Translations under genes and position numbers: made by a program | Part shown: in pieces, positions 1 to 5,807 of the stretch | How positions within the stretch are numbered: position 1 is the first letter of the stretch | Layout: each line of letters opens with the position of its first letter | Source: Gammaproteobacteria bacterium | GTDB taxonomy: Bacteria > Pseudomonadota > Gammaproteobacteria > Chromatiales > Chromatiaceae | Assembly (NCBI GenBank): GCA_019136395.1 | Contig: JAGVUH010000342.1 | Span: forward strand, 1 to 12,523 | Direction: 5' to 3' | DNA length: 12,523 nt | The notes under the pieces: generated by a model | What the model saw: the letters and a program-made list of their open reading frames with translations, nothing else | Database searches by the model: none | What the model was told of the DNA's origin: nothing

Positions 1-2
1 CG

Positions 3-717
3 TCCTTCAAGTACCTCTCCCGGGAAACCCATGCCCAGGTCAAGGCCGACCCGGCCTACCTGATGGTGGAACGTCAGCCCGGAGTCGATGGCGCGGTCAG
101 TCTGCTAGAGGCGGGACAAGCTGCGGCCAGCACCGGCCGGAAACTCTTCGGCCTCTTTGGCGGGCCCCAGGGCAACTTCGAGTCACCCCTGGCCCATGAC
201 TTGCCTGGCACGCCCCTCCTGACCCGGGCCACCGTCGAGAATCCACTCCTCAAGGACGCCGTGCTCGCCGCCCTGCGGGTCCTGACGCAGGACCCCGATG
301 GTCTCTTCCTCCTGGCGGAGCAGGGCGACATCGACTGGGCGAACCATGCCAATGACTTTCGGCGCATGATCGGCACCGTCTGGGACCTGCACGAGGCCGT
401 CCAGGCCGCAGGGGTCCTGTGGTTACGATCGCCGGGAACCCTGCACCTATCCGGATGGGGAGGTGAGCTACGGGGCCACCAACCATACCAACGAACCTGT
501 TCCCCTCTATGCCGCCGGCACGGCGGCCGCCCCCCTGCTCAGCGCCGTCGAGGGCGCCTGGTACCCCGGCACCGACCTCATCGACAACACCCAGCTCTTT
601 CACGTCATGGCCGCCGCCGCTGGCCTGCCCCAGGTCTCGCCCTTGAAGCTGAAGGCCGTGGCGCCGGCCATCCCCGCGACGCCGCCGGCCACGCCTCAGG
701 AGTCCGTCGGACACTGA
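3..717 (+). pseudogene. alkaline phosphatase, 3' part, disrupted by deletion/frameshift
   Basis: C-terminal part of a PhoA-type alkaline phosphatase, a metal-dependent periplasmic phosphomonoesterase; the gene begins before the window. The reading frame from base 3 is open and carries the motif AEQGDIDWANHAND followed by DLHEAV, which matches the PhoA metal-site segment (Glu, Asp and His ligands). Near base 410 this frame stops making family sense. The matching C-terminus continues in frame 1 from about base 418: GYDRREPCTYPDGEVSYGAT, then NHTNE with the last His ligand, ending LPQVSPLKLKAV and a TGA at 715-717. By comparison with E. coli PhoA, about 20 to 30 codons are missing at the join, including the TADH block that supplies an Asp and a His metal ligand. 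So this is more than a single-base shift: the encoded enzyme should be dead. An assembly artefact is the alternative. Family call is firm; exact subclass is not. Confidence 0.8.
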
Positions 718-781
718 GCACCGTCGAGATCCGACGCCAATCTTTAGACGTCCCCTTCCAGTTTTCACCGGCGATGGGGGA

Positions 782-881
782 GGATCGGGTAGCCGCTGGT
801 GGGGGTGTCGACCGCAAGGAGGCGGTCGTCAAGCTACAGGGACGTATTCAGGTTGTCCCCCGCCAGGAGGCTACCCGATCC
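782..881. repeat. ~100-bp inverted-repeat (MITE-like) element
   Basis: A perfect 13-bp inverted repeat lies at 782-794 (GGATCGGGTAGCC) and 869-881. The similarity continues inward imperfectly (CTGGTGGGGGTGTCGACC against CTGGCGGGGGACAACC). Inside is a second perfect hairpin, CGACCGC-AAGGAG-GCGGTCG, at 809-828. No convincing coding frame spans it. It occupies the 263-base gap between the broken phosphatase gene and the next gene. The structure fits a small non-autonomous element or the tips of a lost insertion sequence. I see no clear target-site duplication and do not recognise the family. Confidence 0.5.
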
Positions 882-980
882 GGAAAACCGAAAATTGAGC
901 TGCGATGACTATAAGCCGTCCTCCCCTCGGGGCTGCCCTACCGCCCCGCTCAGTCCCACTTGCCGAAGAAGACCGCGCCA

Positions 981-1538
981 ATGAACTACACCACCATCAT
1001 TGAGGAGCTGGGCAAGGCCAGTCTCTTCGATCTCTATCGTCTCAGCTCGGCGATCCATAACCAGCTCGAAGATCCGGCGCGCATCGCCGCAGTCAAACGC
1101 AACCTGCGGGTCGGGCAGACCCTGCGCTGGTTCGACAGTTCTGAAAATCGCCTGCACGAGGCGAAATTGCTGCGCCTTAACCGTACCCGGGCGGAGGTTC
1201 AGAACCTCGCCGATGGCAAATACTGGAATGTCCTCTATGCCACCATCGACTTGGAGGGTCGGGATGTGGCCATCGCCCCGCACCAGCCGCGGAAGATGGA
1301 CCGCAACAGCGTCAAGGTCGGCGATAACGTGGCCTTCAGGGACCGCCATGGCCAGGAACGTTTTGGCCGGGTGCTGAAACTCAACCCCAAGACCGCCTCG
1401 GTCCAGGTGGGGACGCTACGCTGGCGGGTCGGCTACGGCCTTCTGGCGCCCGTGATCGATGGCCAGGCCGTGGCCGCCGCGGATCACCTGGCCCTGCCGG
1501 GCGAGTGGGTCGAGATCAGCGAGGAGGAGGATGACTGA
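981..1538 (+). CDS. hypothetical protein with two SH3/KOW-like repeats
   Basis: 185 residues, intact, acidic C-terminus (EISEEEDD); I do not recognise a named family. Residues 1-42 look helical. Two similar blocks follow, at about 43-91 and 111-158. Both read VG(Q/D)..(L/V).F.D, then LL(R/K)LN, then a V-Q pair, a spacing typical of small beta-barrel (SH3/KOW/Tudor-like) folds. No signal peptide or membrane segment is visible, so it is probably cytoplasmic. The ATG at 981 is preferred; a TTG at 960 in the same frame would add seven residues, and neither has a strong Shine-Dalgarno (only GAAGAAG upstream of 981). It stands alone, with the inverted-repeat element upstream and IS110 material downstream. 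A nucleic-acid-binding role is a guess from the fold impression only. Confidence 0.7.
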   Translation: MNYTTIIEELGKASLFDLYRLSSAIHNQLEDPARIAAVKRNLRVGQTLRWFDSSENRLHEAKLLRLNRTRAEVQNLADGKYWNVLYATIDLEGRDVAIAPHQPRKMDRNSVKVGDNVAFRDRHGQERFGRVLKLNPKTASVQVGTLRWRVGYGLLAPVIDGQAVAAADHLALPGEWVEISEEEDD

Positions 1539-1572
1539 TCGGGTGACGGGCGGCCTCATGAAAGATGGGGCC

Positions 1573-1599
1573 CTTCCTCACCTCCCTTACCTGCTTCAC
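1573..1599 (+). repeat. 27-bp direct repeat, copy 1 (partner at 5549-5575)
   Basis: Matches 5549-5575 in the same orientation at 23 of 27 positions without gaps, including the identical 13-mer TTACCTGCTTCAC. The two copies lie near the two edges of the accessory block. They could be remnants of a dispersed repeat or of a boundary duplication. The C/T-rich composition weakens the case somewhat. Confidence 0.4.
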
Positions 1600-1674
1600 C
1601 TCCCGAAACCGCTGCGCTTTCATGTGGATACTGAAGGGAATGACGCAACGCGCCTCTGGGAAAAAATGGCTTTC

Positions 1675-3039
1675 CTAAGAAACTCCGGCCACCGGTGCCG
1701 GTTCGAGGACATAGCCGAGTTGCCTGGCCCGCCGTTCGAGGTGGTGTAATACCCGCTCGCGATGGCGGTTTTCGTAAGCGCTCGCGCCAGGATCGCGATA
1801 GTCCCGGCCATGGCGCACGGTGTTGTAAAACAGGATGGCCAACTTGCGTGCGGTGGCGGTAATGGCCTTGGCCTTGCCCACGCGCATGGCCAGGCGGCGG
1901 TAGAAGGCGCCGAGGGCGCTCTCGGTCTTGCCGACGCTGACCGCCGCGAGGCGGAGCAGGGAAGTGGCGCGGTTCGACGTGCGGCGCGTGCGGGCCGACA
2001 GGAGCTTGCCGCCGGAGATCTTGTTCCCGGGTGACAGGCACAGCCAGGAGACGAACTGTTTGGCCGTCGGCCAGGCGGAGAGATCGGTCCCGCACTCGGC
2101 GACCAGCTTGAGCGCCAGCGATGTGCCCAGACCGTGAATCTGGGTTAGATCCACCCCGACGATGCCATAGAGCGCCGCGCGCACATCGAAGGCTAAGGCG
2201 TTTTTCTGCCGGGTCGTGCCCGTGGGTGGCGGCAAGGGGTCGGCCGGTGGCTCGGGGGCCCGCAGCGGCGCCAACGCGGCTTCGATCCGCTGGTCGCAAG
2301 CGGCGATTTGCGCCTGATAGGTGTCGTAGAGCGCGACCGCCTGCTGCAAGGCGAACAGATGTTCCGGCCGGTAGTGGCCCTCCAGCGCGTGGGCAATCTC
2401 CTCGACGCTGCGCCGGCAACGCCGGTCACGGAAGTTCACCAACACCCGCGGATCGTGCGTCCCGGCGAGGATGGCGCGGATGATCTGCATCCCGGTCCGA
2501 CCGGTGATGTCAGCGACCACCTGCGGCAACTTCAGGTTCACCTGTGTCAGCGCCTTCTGCATGTGCTGCACGTGCTGGGCGGCATAATCGAGCAGCCGCT
2601 CGCGCTGGCGCAGATAGGCGCGCAGCGCCGCGATCTCGGCCGGCGGATGGAAACTCCCCCGCAGCAAGCCATACGTATGCAATTGTTGGAGCCACTGGGC
2701 GTCGTTGACATCGGTCTTGCGCCCGGGAACATGCTTGACCGTGCGGGCATTGGCCAACAGTACCTGAAGACCCCGCGCTTCCAGAATCTCGTCGAGCGGG
2801 ATCCAGTAGACGCCGGTCGATTCCATGGCCACGGTCTCAATGCCGCAGGTGACCAGCCAGTCGGCCTGGCGATGCAGATCACTCGTAAAGGCGTGGAAGC
2901 TGCGGACGGGCTCCGGGTCGCACGCCGGCGGCACCGCCACGACATGGCTTTCCGCACCGACGTCAATGCCGGCGGCATGGGGATGGACGGCAGACATGGG
3001 CGGCTGACGCCGCGGTTGCGCACGGTGAGGTAAGGTCAT
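1675..3039 (-). CDS. IS110-family transposase (DEDD recombinase)
   Basis: 454 residues, full length for this family. It catalyses excision and insertion of the IS with a RuvC-like DEDD nuclease domain and a C-terminal Transposase_20 domain carrying a catalytic Ser. Visible acidic residues are D26 in GIDVGAESH, E73 in MESTGVYW, and D110 and D113 in GRKTDVNDAQWLQ. A long helical or coiled middle follows at about 140-260 (HVQHMQKALTQVNLKLPQV). The C-terminal block SWLCLSPGNKISGGKLLS at 331-348 contains the probable nucleophile, S342 of SGG. The first ATG at 3037-3039 has a GAGAG upstream. A second ATG at 2995-2997 (MSAVHPHAAGIDVG) fits many relatives better, so the first 14 residues are uncertain. 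No frameshift or internal stop: this copy may be active. Its family is known to be guided by a bridge RNA from the non-coding end; see the candidate just upstream. Confidence 0.93.
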   Translation of the reverse strand: MTLPHRAQPRRQPPMSAVHPHAAGIDVGAESHVVAVPPACDPEPVRSFHAFTSDLHRQADWLVTCGIETVAMESTGVYWIPLDEILEARGLQVLLANARTVKHVPGRKTDVNDAQWLQQLHTYGLLRGSFHPPAEIAALRAYLRQRERLLDYAAQHVQHMQKALTQVNLKLPQVVADITGRTGMQIIRAILAGTHDPRVLVNFRDRRCRRSVEEIAHALEGHYRPEHLFALQQAVALYDTYQAQIAACDQRIEAALAPLRAPEPPADPLPPPTGTTRQKNALAFDVRAALYGIVGVDLTQIHGLGTSLALKLVAECGTDLSAWPTAKQFVSWLCLSPGNKISGGKLLSARTRRTSNRATSLLRLAAVSVGKTESALGAFYRRLAMRVGKAKAITATARKLAILFYNTVRHGRDYRDPGASAYENRHRERVLHHLERRARQLGYVLEPAPVAGVS

Positions 3040-3059
3040 CGGTTACTCTCGCTACCAGC

Positions 3060-3220
3060 TGTCGGGAAGCCGAGAGCGGGGATGGCGAGATCGAGCATTT
3101 TCCTAATCGGGATCGCCCAAGGCGTCACCACATGCAAATTCGCAACTATCCCCGGGCTAGGTTGTTTCCCGGGGTCGAAAGCCACCAATAAGTCAACGGC
3201 CTCTGCTCTCGGCACGCCGC
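3060..3220 (-). ncRNA. candidate bridge RNA of the IS110 element
   Basis: The non-coding stretch just upstream of the recombinase start is closed by a perfect 9-bp inverted repeat, GCCGAGAGC at 3069-3077 and GCTCTCGGC at 3205-3213. It encloses a second perfect stem, CCCCGGG at 3150-3156 and CCCGGGG at 3168-3174, with an 11-base loop. IS110-group elements are known to encode a structured guide RNA in this position. What I see is position, length (~145-160 nt) and pairing; assignment of target and donor loops was not possible by eye. Confidence 0.4.
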
Positions 3221-3238
3221 GGAGTCTAACCTGAACGA

Positions 3239-3415
3239 GTTTCTGCGCCTACAGGGGCGGGGCGCGGCCCCGGGGGGGTGTTGTTTCGCAAAATGCCCCT
3301 ATTCGCGGCGGGCGCGAAATGGCTTCGTTTCGCAAAATGGCCTTTTTTCGCGGCCCCAGAAGGTTGGGTTCGTTTCGTAGTTTAGGTGTCCGCTCCCGGC
3401 GGATTGGTGCACCTT
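3239..3415. repeat. degenerate ~44-bp tandem repeat array, four units
   Basis: Units begin with GTTTC at 3239, 3283, 3327 and 3372, a period of 44, 44 and 45 bases. Units 2 and 3 share the exact 13-mer GTTTCGCAAAATG (3283-3295, 3327-3339) and a TTCGCGGC block about 20 bases later. Units 1 and 3 share GCGGCCCC at similar offsets. The last unit is the most diverged and its end is approximate. The array abuts the upstream end of the IS110 element. It is not coding in any convincing way. Confidence 0.5.
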
Positions 3416-3493
3416 GCGGGGAATCCCAAGCGGCGGCTGTCGGATACGATGCTCACCTGATAGCATCCCGTGACCCTGTCCGCCCAGACCGTG

Positions 3494-3512
3494 AAAACCG
3501 ACTTCGAGTCGG
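3494..3512 (-). terminator. possible weak intrinsic terminator, minus strand
   Basis: Read on the minus strand, CCGACT-CGA-AGTCGG is a perfect 6-bp hairpin followed immediately by TTTT. The stem is short and the T run is only four long. It would stop minus-strand transcription ahead of the IS110 element. The same bases lie in a short acidic reading frame on the plus strand, so it may be chance. Confidence 0.3.
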
Positions 3513-3531
3513 ATGGCCCTGAAGACGAAGA

Positions 3532-3717
3532 ATGAAGCCCACGCCCGTTACCTTGCCACCCCACTGCGCCCAGCGTGTCGGGCCTCAAATCGCCACGCGA
3601 GTAGTCGGCGTTGGCGAGACGGCGCTGCTATCGGAACCGTTGCTCGGCCTCATCGCCACCCGCGAATGCCCCGGCCACTTTCTGCCGCATAAGCCAAAGG
3701 AACATCATCGTGGATGA
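3532..3717 (+). pseudogene. DprA-like Rossmann-fold protein, N-terminal remnant
   Basis: The frame starts MKPTPVTLPPHCAQRVG and reads VVGVGETALLSEPLLGLIAT then RECPGH, which resembles the N-terminus of DprA/Smf-like nucleotide-binding proteins found near restriction and defence genes. Family sense is lost after about base 3685, and the frame stops at 3715-3717 inside the next gene. The Rossmann core and C-terminus are missing. A short acidic reading frame (TVKTDFESDGPEDEE) ends in a TGA at 3533-3535 that overlaps this ATG (ATGA), as in coupled genes. That suggests an upstream gene was lost too. The next gene's GTG lies inside this remnant's last codons. A C-terminal remnant of the same kind of gene lies at 5300-5520. 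Family assignment is from memory of sequence patterns and is moderate. Confidence 0.5.
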
Positions 3718-5209
3718 AATCACTGGCCCCCAGGCGGAGGCCCTGATCACCACCCTTCTGACCCAGATGGAATCGGTCCGCTTCGAGTCCAAGCGGGTGT
3801 CCGGCAAGATGGTGGGCAAGGCGCTGGAAACAATTTGCGCCTTCGCCAATACAGCCGGCGGCACGCTGGCTCTGGGTCTGGACGACCTTGCCAAGGCCAC
3901 GGGGCCGGATCGGCTCCATGGCCTGGAGGAAAACCCTGAGGCGGTGGACGAGCTGCGCCGCAAGACCCTGAACCATCTGCTGCCGGCGGTGGAGAATCTG
4001 CGCTGGGTGCGGGTGGCCTGCCGGCTGCGCGATGGCAACGCGGGGCATGTGCTGTTGCTCAGCGTGCCGCAAAGCCCAAAGGTGCATTCCATCCTTGACG
4101 ATGGCACCTGGTTCCGGCTGGATGCCAGCAACCGCGAGATGTCCGCCGCCGAGATCACCGAGCTCTCCTACCGGCGCGGCGTGATCAGCGCCGAATCCCA
4201 ACCGGTCGCCATCCCTTTCGAGCTGTTGGCAACCGACACCTGGCATCGCTTCGCAGCCAACCGGGGTTTTCTCTCTGGCGACCTTGCTGATCGGCTGTTT
4301 CGCATCGGTCTGGCGAAACGCGTAGCGGGCGAGTTGCAGCCGGTGCGGGCGGCGGTGCTGCTGTTCGCCGACGAGCCGGGCGGCCTGCTGGCGGCGCAAC
4401 AGACGCGGGCCGATGTGCGGGTGTTCCACTACCGAGGCAACCGCATCGAACCGGGGGCGGTGCCCAACCTGCTGAAGCCGCCCAAGACCGTTTCCGGCGC
4501 ACTGCCGGTGCAGATTGCCCAGACCAGTGCCTATATGCTGGATGAACTGGCGGCGGGCCTTACCCTGGCGGACTCCGGTTTCAGGACGGTGCATCGCTAC
4601 CCGGTGCGGGTAATCAAGGAGGCTATTACCAACGCCGTGATCCACCGTGATTACCGCTTGAACCGCGACATCCAGATTCGCATCTTCGACAATCGCATCG
4701 AAATCGAAAGCCCTGGCCTGTTTCCCGGCACCATCACCCCGTCCAATGTGGCCAAGGCCGGTTCCTTCGCCCGTAATCCGCTCATCGCCCGCAACCTCCG
4801 TGAATTTCCCGAACCACCCAATGTGGATGCCGGCGAGGGGGTGCGCATGATGTTCGCCGAAATGCGCGCGGCCAACCTGTACCCACCTTTCTACGGCGAG
4901 AACCGCGATGCCTCCCAGCCTTCGGTCGTGGTCAGCCTGCTCAACGAGGAACGCCCGCCGGTCTGGGAACAGGTAAGCGACTGGATGGAACGAAACGGTG
5001 CGCTGGCCAATAGCGACTTGTGCCAGATCGCCGGAGTGGACACCCTCAAAGCCTCGAAGATGCTCAAGCGCTGGGTGGAACAGGGGGTGTTGCTGCGCGA
5101 TGATTCCGCCGGTAAACGCCACACGGTGTATCGCAAGCCGGTCCCGGACGGAGCCGTCGATATGGCTTCTTCTTTATCTTTGACGCTGGATAATGAGCCT
5201 GGACAATGA
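3710..5209 (+). CDS. AlbA_2 / HATPase ATP-binding protein with winged helix
   Basis: 499 residues from a GTG start at 3710, preceded by AAAGG nine bases upstream. A longer upstream frame exists but reads through the DprA-like remnant and is not family-like. Domains in order: an AlbA_2 (Schlafen-like) domain at about 20-150, with ESKRVSGKMVGKALETICAF and NTAGGTLALG; a middle region; a HATPase_c_4 ATP-binding region at about 295-390, with IKEAITNAVIHRDYR, DNRIEIESPG and GEGVRMMFAEM; and a winged-helix-like end at about 415-475 (NSDLCQIAGVDTLKASKMLK). Such proteins are usually annotated as ATP-binding or transcriptional regulators and often lie beside restriction-modification or other defence genes; their biochemical role is poorly known. 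No frameshift or stop interrupts it, unlike its neighbours on both sides. Cytoplasmic, no membrane segment. Confidence 0.9.
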   Translation: MDEITGPQAEALITTLLTQMESVRFESKRVSGKMVGKALETICAFANTAGGTLALGLDDLAKATGPDRLHGLEENPEAVDELRRKTLNHLLPAVENLRWVRVACRLRDGNAGHVLLLSVPQSPKVHSILDDGTWFRLDASNREMSAAEITELSYRRGVISAESQPVAIPFELLATDTWHRFAANRGFLSGDLADRLFRIGLAKRVAGELQPVRAAVLLFADEPGGLLAAQQTRADVRVFHYRGNRIEPGAVPNLLKPPKTVSGALPVQIAQTSAYMLDELAAGLTLADSGFRTVHRYPVRVIKEAITNAVIHRDYRLNRDIQIRIFDNRIEIESPGLFPGTITPSNVAKAGSFARNPLIARNLREFPEPPNVDAGEGVRMMFAEMRAANLYPPFYGENRDASQPSVVVSLLNEERPPVWEQVSDWMERNGALANSDLCQIAGVDTLKASKMLKRWVEQGVLLRDDSAGKRHTVYRKPVPDGAVDMASSLSLTLDNEPGQ

Positions 5210-5299
5210 AAAAAGTCTATCCACAACAGTGACCTGATGCTTTTCTTATTATCTCGGCTGCCTGGATAGGCACGTCGAAGGCATGAGGCTCGCGCGACG

Positions 5300-5520
5300 T
5301 TGAAGCCAGTCCCCGTCACCCTACCGTCCAACGGCGGAAGAGCGCGAACCATTGGCGACCGGCCGGATGCTTGTCATCACCGCCTGTCCACCCGCAGTGT
5401 GCCGCACCGCCCGTGACAGGGCGCTGGCGCACAACCGGCTGGTACTGGCCCTGGCCAGCGAGATCTTCGCGCCCTTTTTGGCGGCTGGCAGCCCGCTTGC
5501 CTCGCTGCTAAACGTGAAGG
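5300..5520 (+). pseudogene. DprA-like protein, second remnant with internal deletion
   Basis: A TTG at 5300 opens LKPVPVTLP, matching codon by codon the start of the remnant at 3532 (MKPTPVTLP). By about base 5320-5330 the match jumps, in another frame, to YRPTAEEREPLATGRMLVIT, then ALAHNRLVLALASEIFAPFL and AAGSPLASLLN, ending with a TGA at 5518-5520. The latter resembles the C-terminal end of DprA-like Rossmann proteins (GR-LV-T..PP, RNRLV-ALA, APGS). The centre of the protein, including the nucleotide-binding core, is deleted and the two parts are out of frame. The gene cannot make a working product. The TTG overlaps a TGA (5301-5303) of an upstream short frame, mirroring the ATGA arrangement at 3532. 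Confidence 0.5.
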
Positions 5521-5548
5521 GGGCAGCGTGATGGCCTTCAGCCCGAAA

Positions 5549-5575
5549 CTCCCTGATCTCCATTACCTGCTTCAC
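5549..5575 (+). repeat. 27-bp direct repeat, copy 2 (partner at 1573-1599)
   Basis: Second copy of the repeat described at 1573-1599, with the shared core TTACCTGCTTCAC at 5563-5575. It sits between the DprA-like and DUF1016 remnants. Confidence 0.4.
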
Positions 5576-5582
5576 GTGCGCC

Positions 5583-5693
5583 GTGCTAGCGGTCAGTGCC
5601 GAACTGATCCGCGGTTACTGGGACATCGGCCAAGCCATTGACCTGAGGCAGCGGCAGGAAGGTTGGGTGAGCGCCGTCATCCCTCGTCTGGCC
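5583..5693 (+). pseudogene. DUF1016 (YhcG-type nuclease) N-terminal remnant
   Basis: The frame VLAVSAELIRGYWDIGQAID, continuing LRQRQEGWVSAVIPRLA, matches the conserved start of the DUF1016 N-terminal domain (NxELIxLYWDIG, then a QxxEGW-xxVI-xLAxDL pattern). The full protein has a C-terminal PDDEXK nuclease domain and is usually about 350 residues. Here the match stops after ~37 residues and the frame continues into unrelated sequence. It has no plausible start of its own and is a fossil. Such genes often accompany restriction-modification systems, consistent with the other remnants here. Confidence 0.55.
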
Positions 5694-5695
5694 CT

Positions 5696-5716
5696 TGTGC
5701 CACGGCCTGTGGCACA
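5696..5716. repeat. perfect 8-bp hairpin in decayed region
   Basis: TGTGCCAC at 5696-5703 and GTGGCACA at 5709-5716 form an 8-bp stem with a 5-base loop. No T run follows on either strand, so I do not call it a terminator. The rest of 5694-5807 shows no recognised gene. One plus-strand frame (ALSGESTVVAKFVPEPLPAG, stop at 5827-5829) looks protein-like and runs into the 3' end of the symporter gene; its family is unknown to me. Confidence 0.35.
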
Positions 5717-5807
5717 GATCCCATCGGTGCGAACCGATCGCGCTCTCCGGCGAGAGCACGGTGGTGGCCAAGTTCGTGCCCGAGCCATTACCCGCTGGCG
5801 GGGTAAG

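Larger units (their letters stand above)
1663..3341 (-). mobile_element. IS110-family insertion sequence (ends approximate)
   Basis: One intact IS110-type recombinase with a non-coding upstream (left-end) region of about 300 bases. IS110 elements lack classical terminal inverted repeats and usually make no target duplication, so the ends cannot be read off directly. The limits given use the 8-mer AAAATGGC, present at 1663-1670 just past the recombinase stop and again at 3334-3341, as a possible shared core. That choice is tentative. The element could be shorter on the right, ending near 3215-3240. Confidence 0.4.

Noticed and set aside
1539..1674. A small plus-strand gene in the gap between the repeat protein and the IS (translation containing LPYLLHLPKPLRFHVDTEGN)
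   Set aside because: No start with a ribosome site and no known family; it reads through the direct repeat and into the transposase 3' end.
1556..2419. 287-codon minus-strand frame overlapping the transposase in another frame
   Set aside because: The IS110 transposase explains this interval with intact catalytic motifs; the other frame is Arg/Pro/Gly-rich with no homology pattern.
3239..3415. Degenerate CRISPR array (GTTTC-starting repeats)
   Set aside because: The period of 44 bases is too short for repeat plus spacer, similarity continues beyond the supposed repeat, and no cas gene is nearby.
3650..5122. Long open frame on the minus strand opposite the AlbA_2 ATPase (490 codons)
   Set aside because: The plus-strand frame has clear domains; the opposite frame is rich in His/Gly/Arg/Gln without family motifs, as expected for a GC-rich antisense shadow.
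5789..5805. Intrinsic terminator just after the symporter stop
   Set aside because: Only a 5-bp TACCC/GGGTA stem with no T run on the minus strand.
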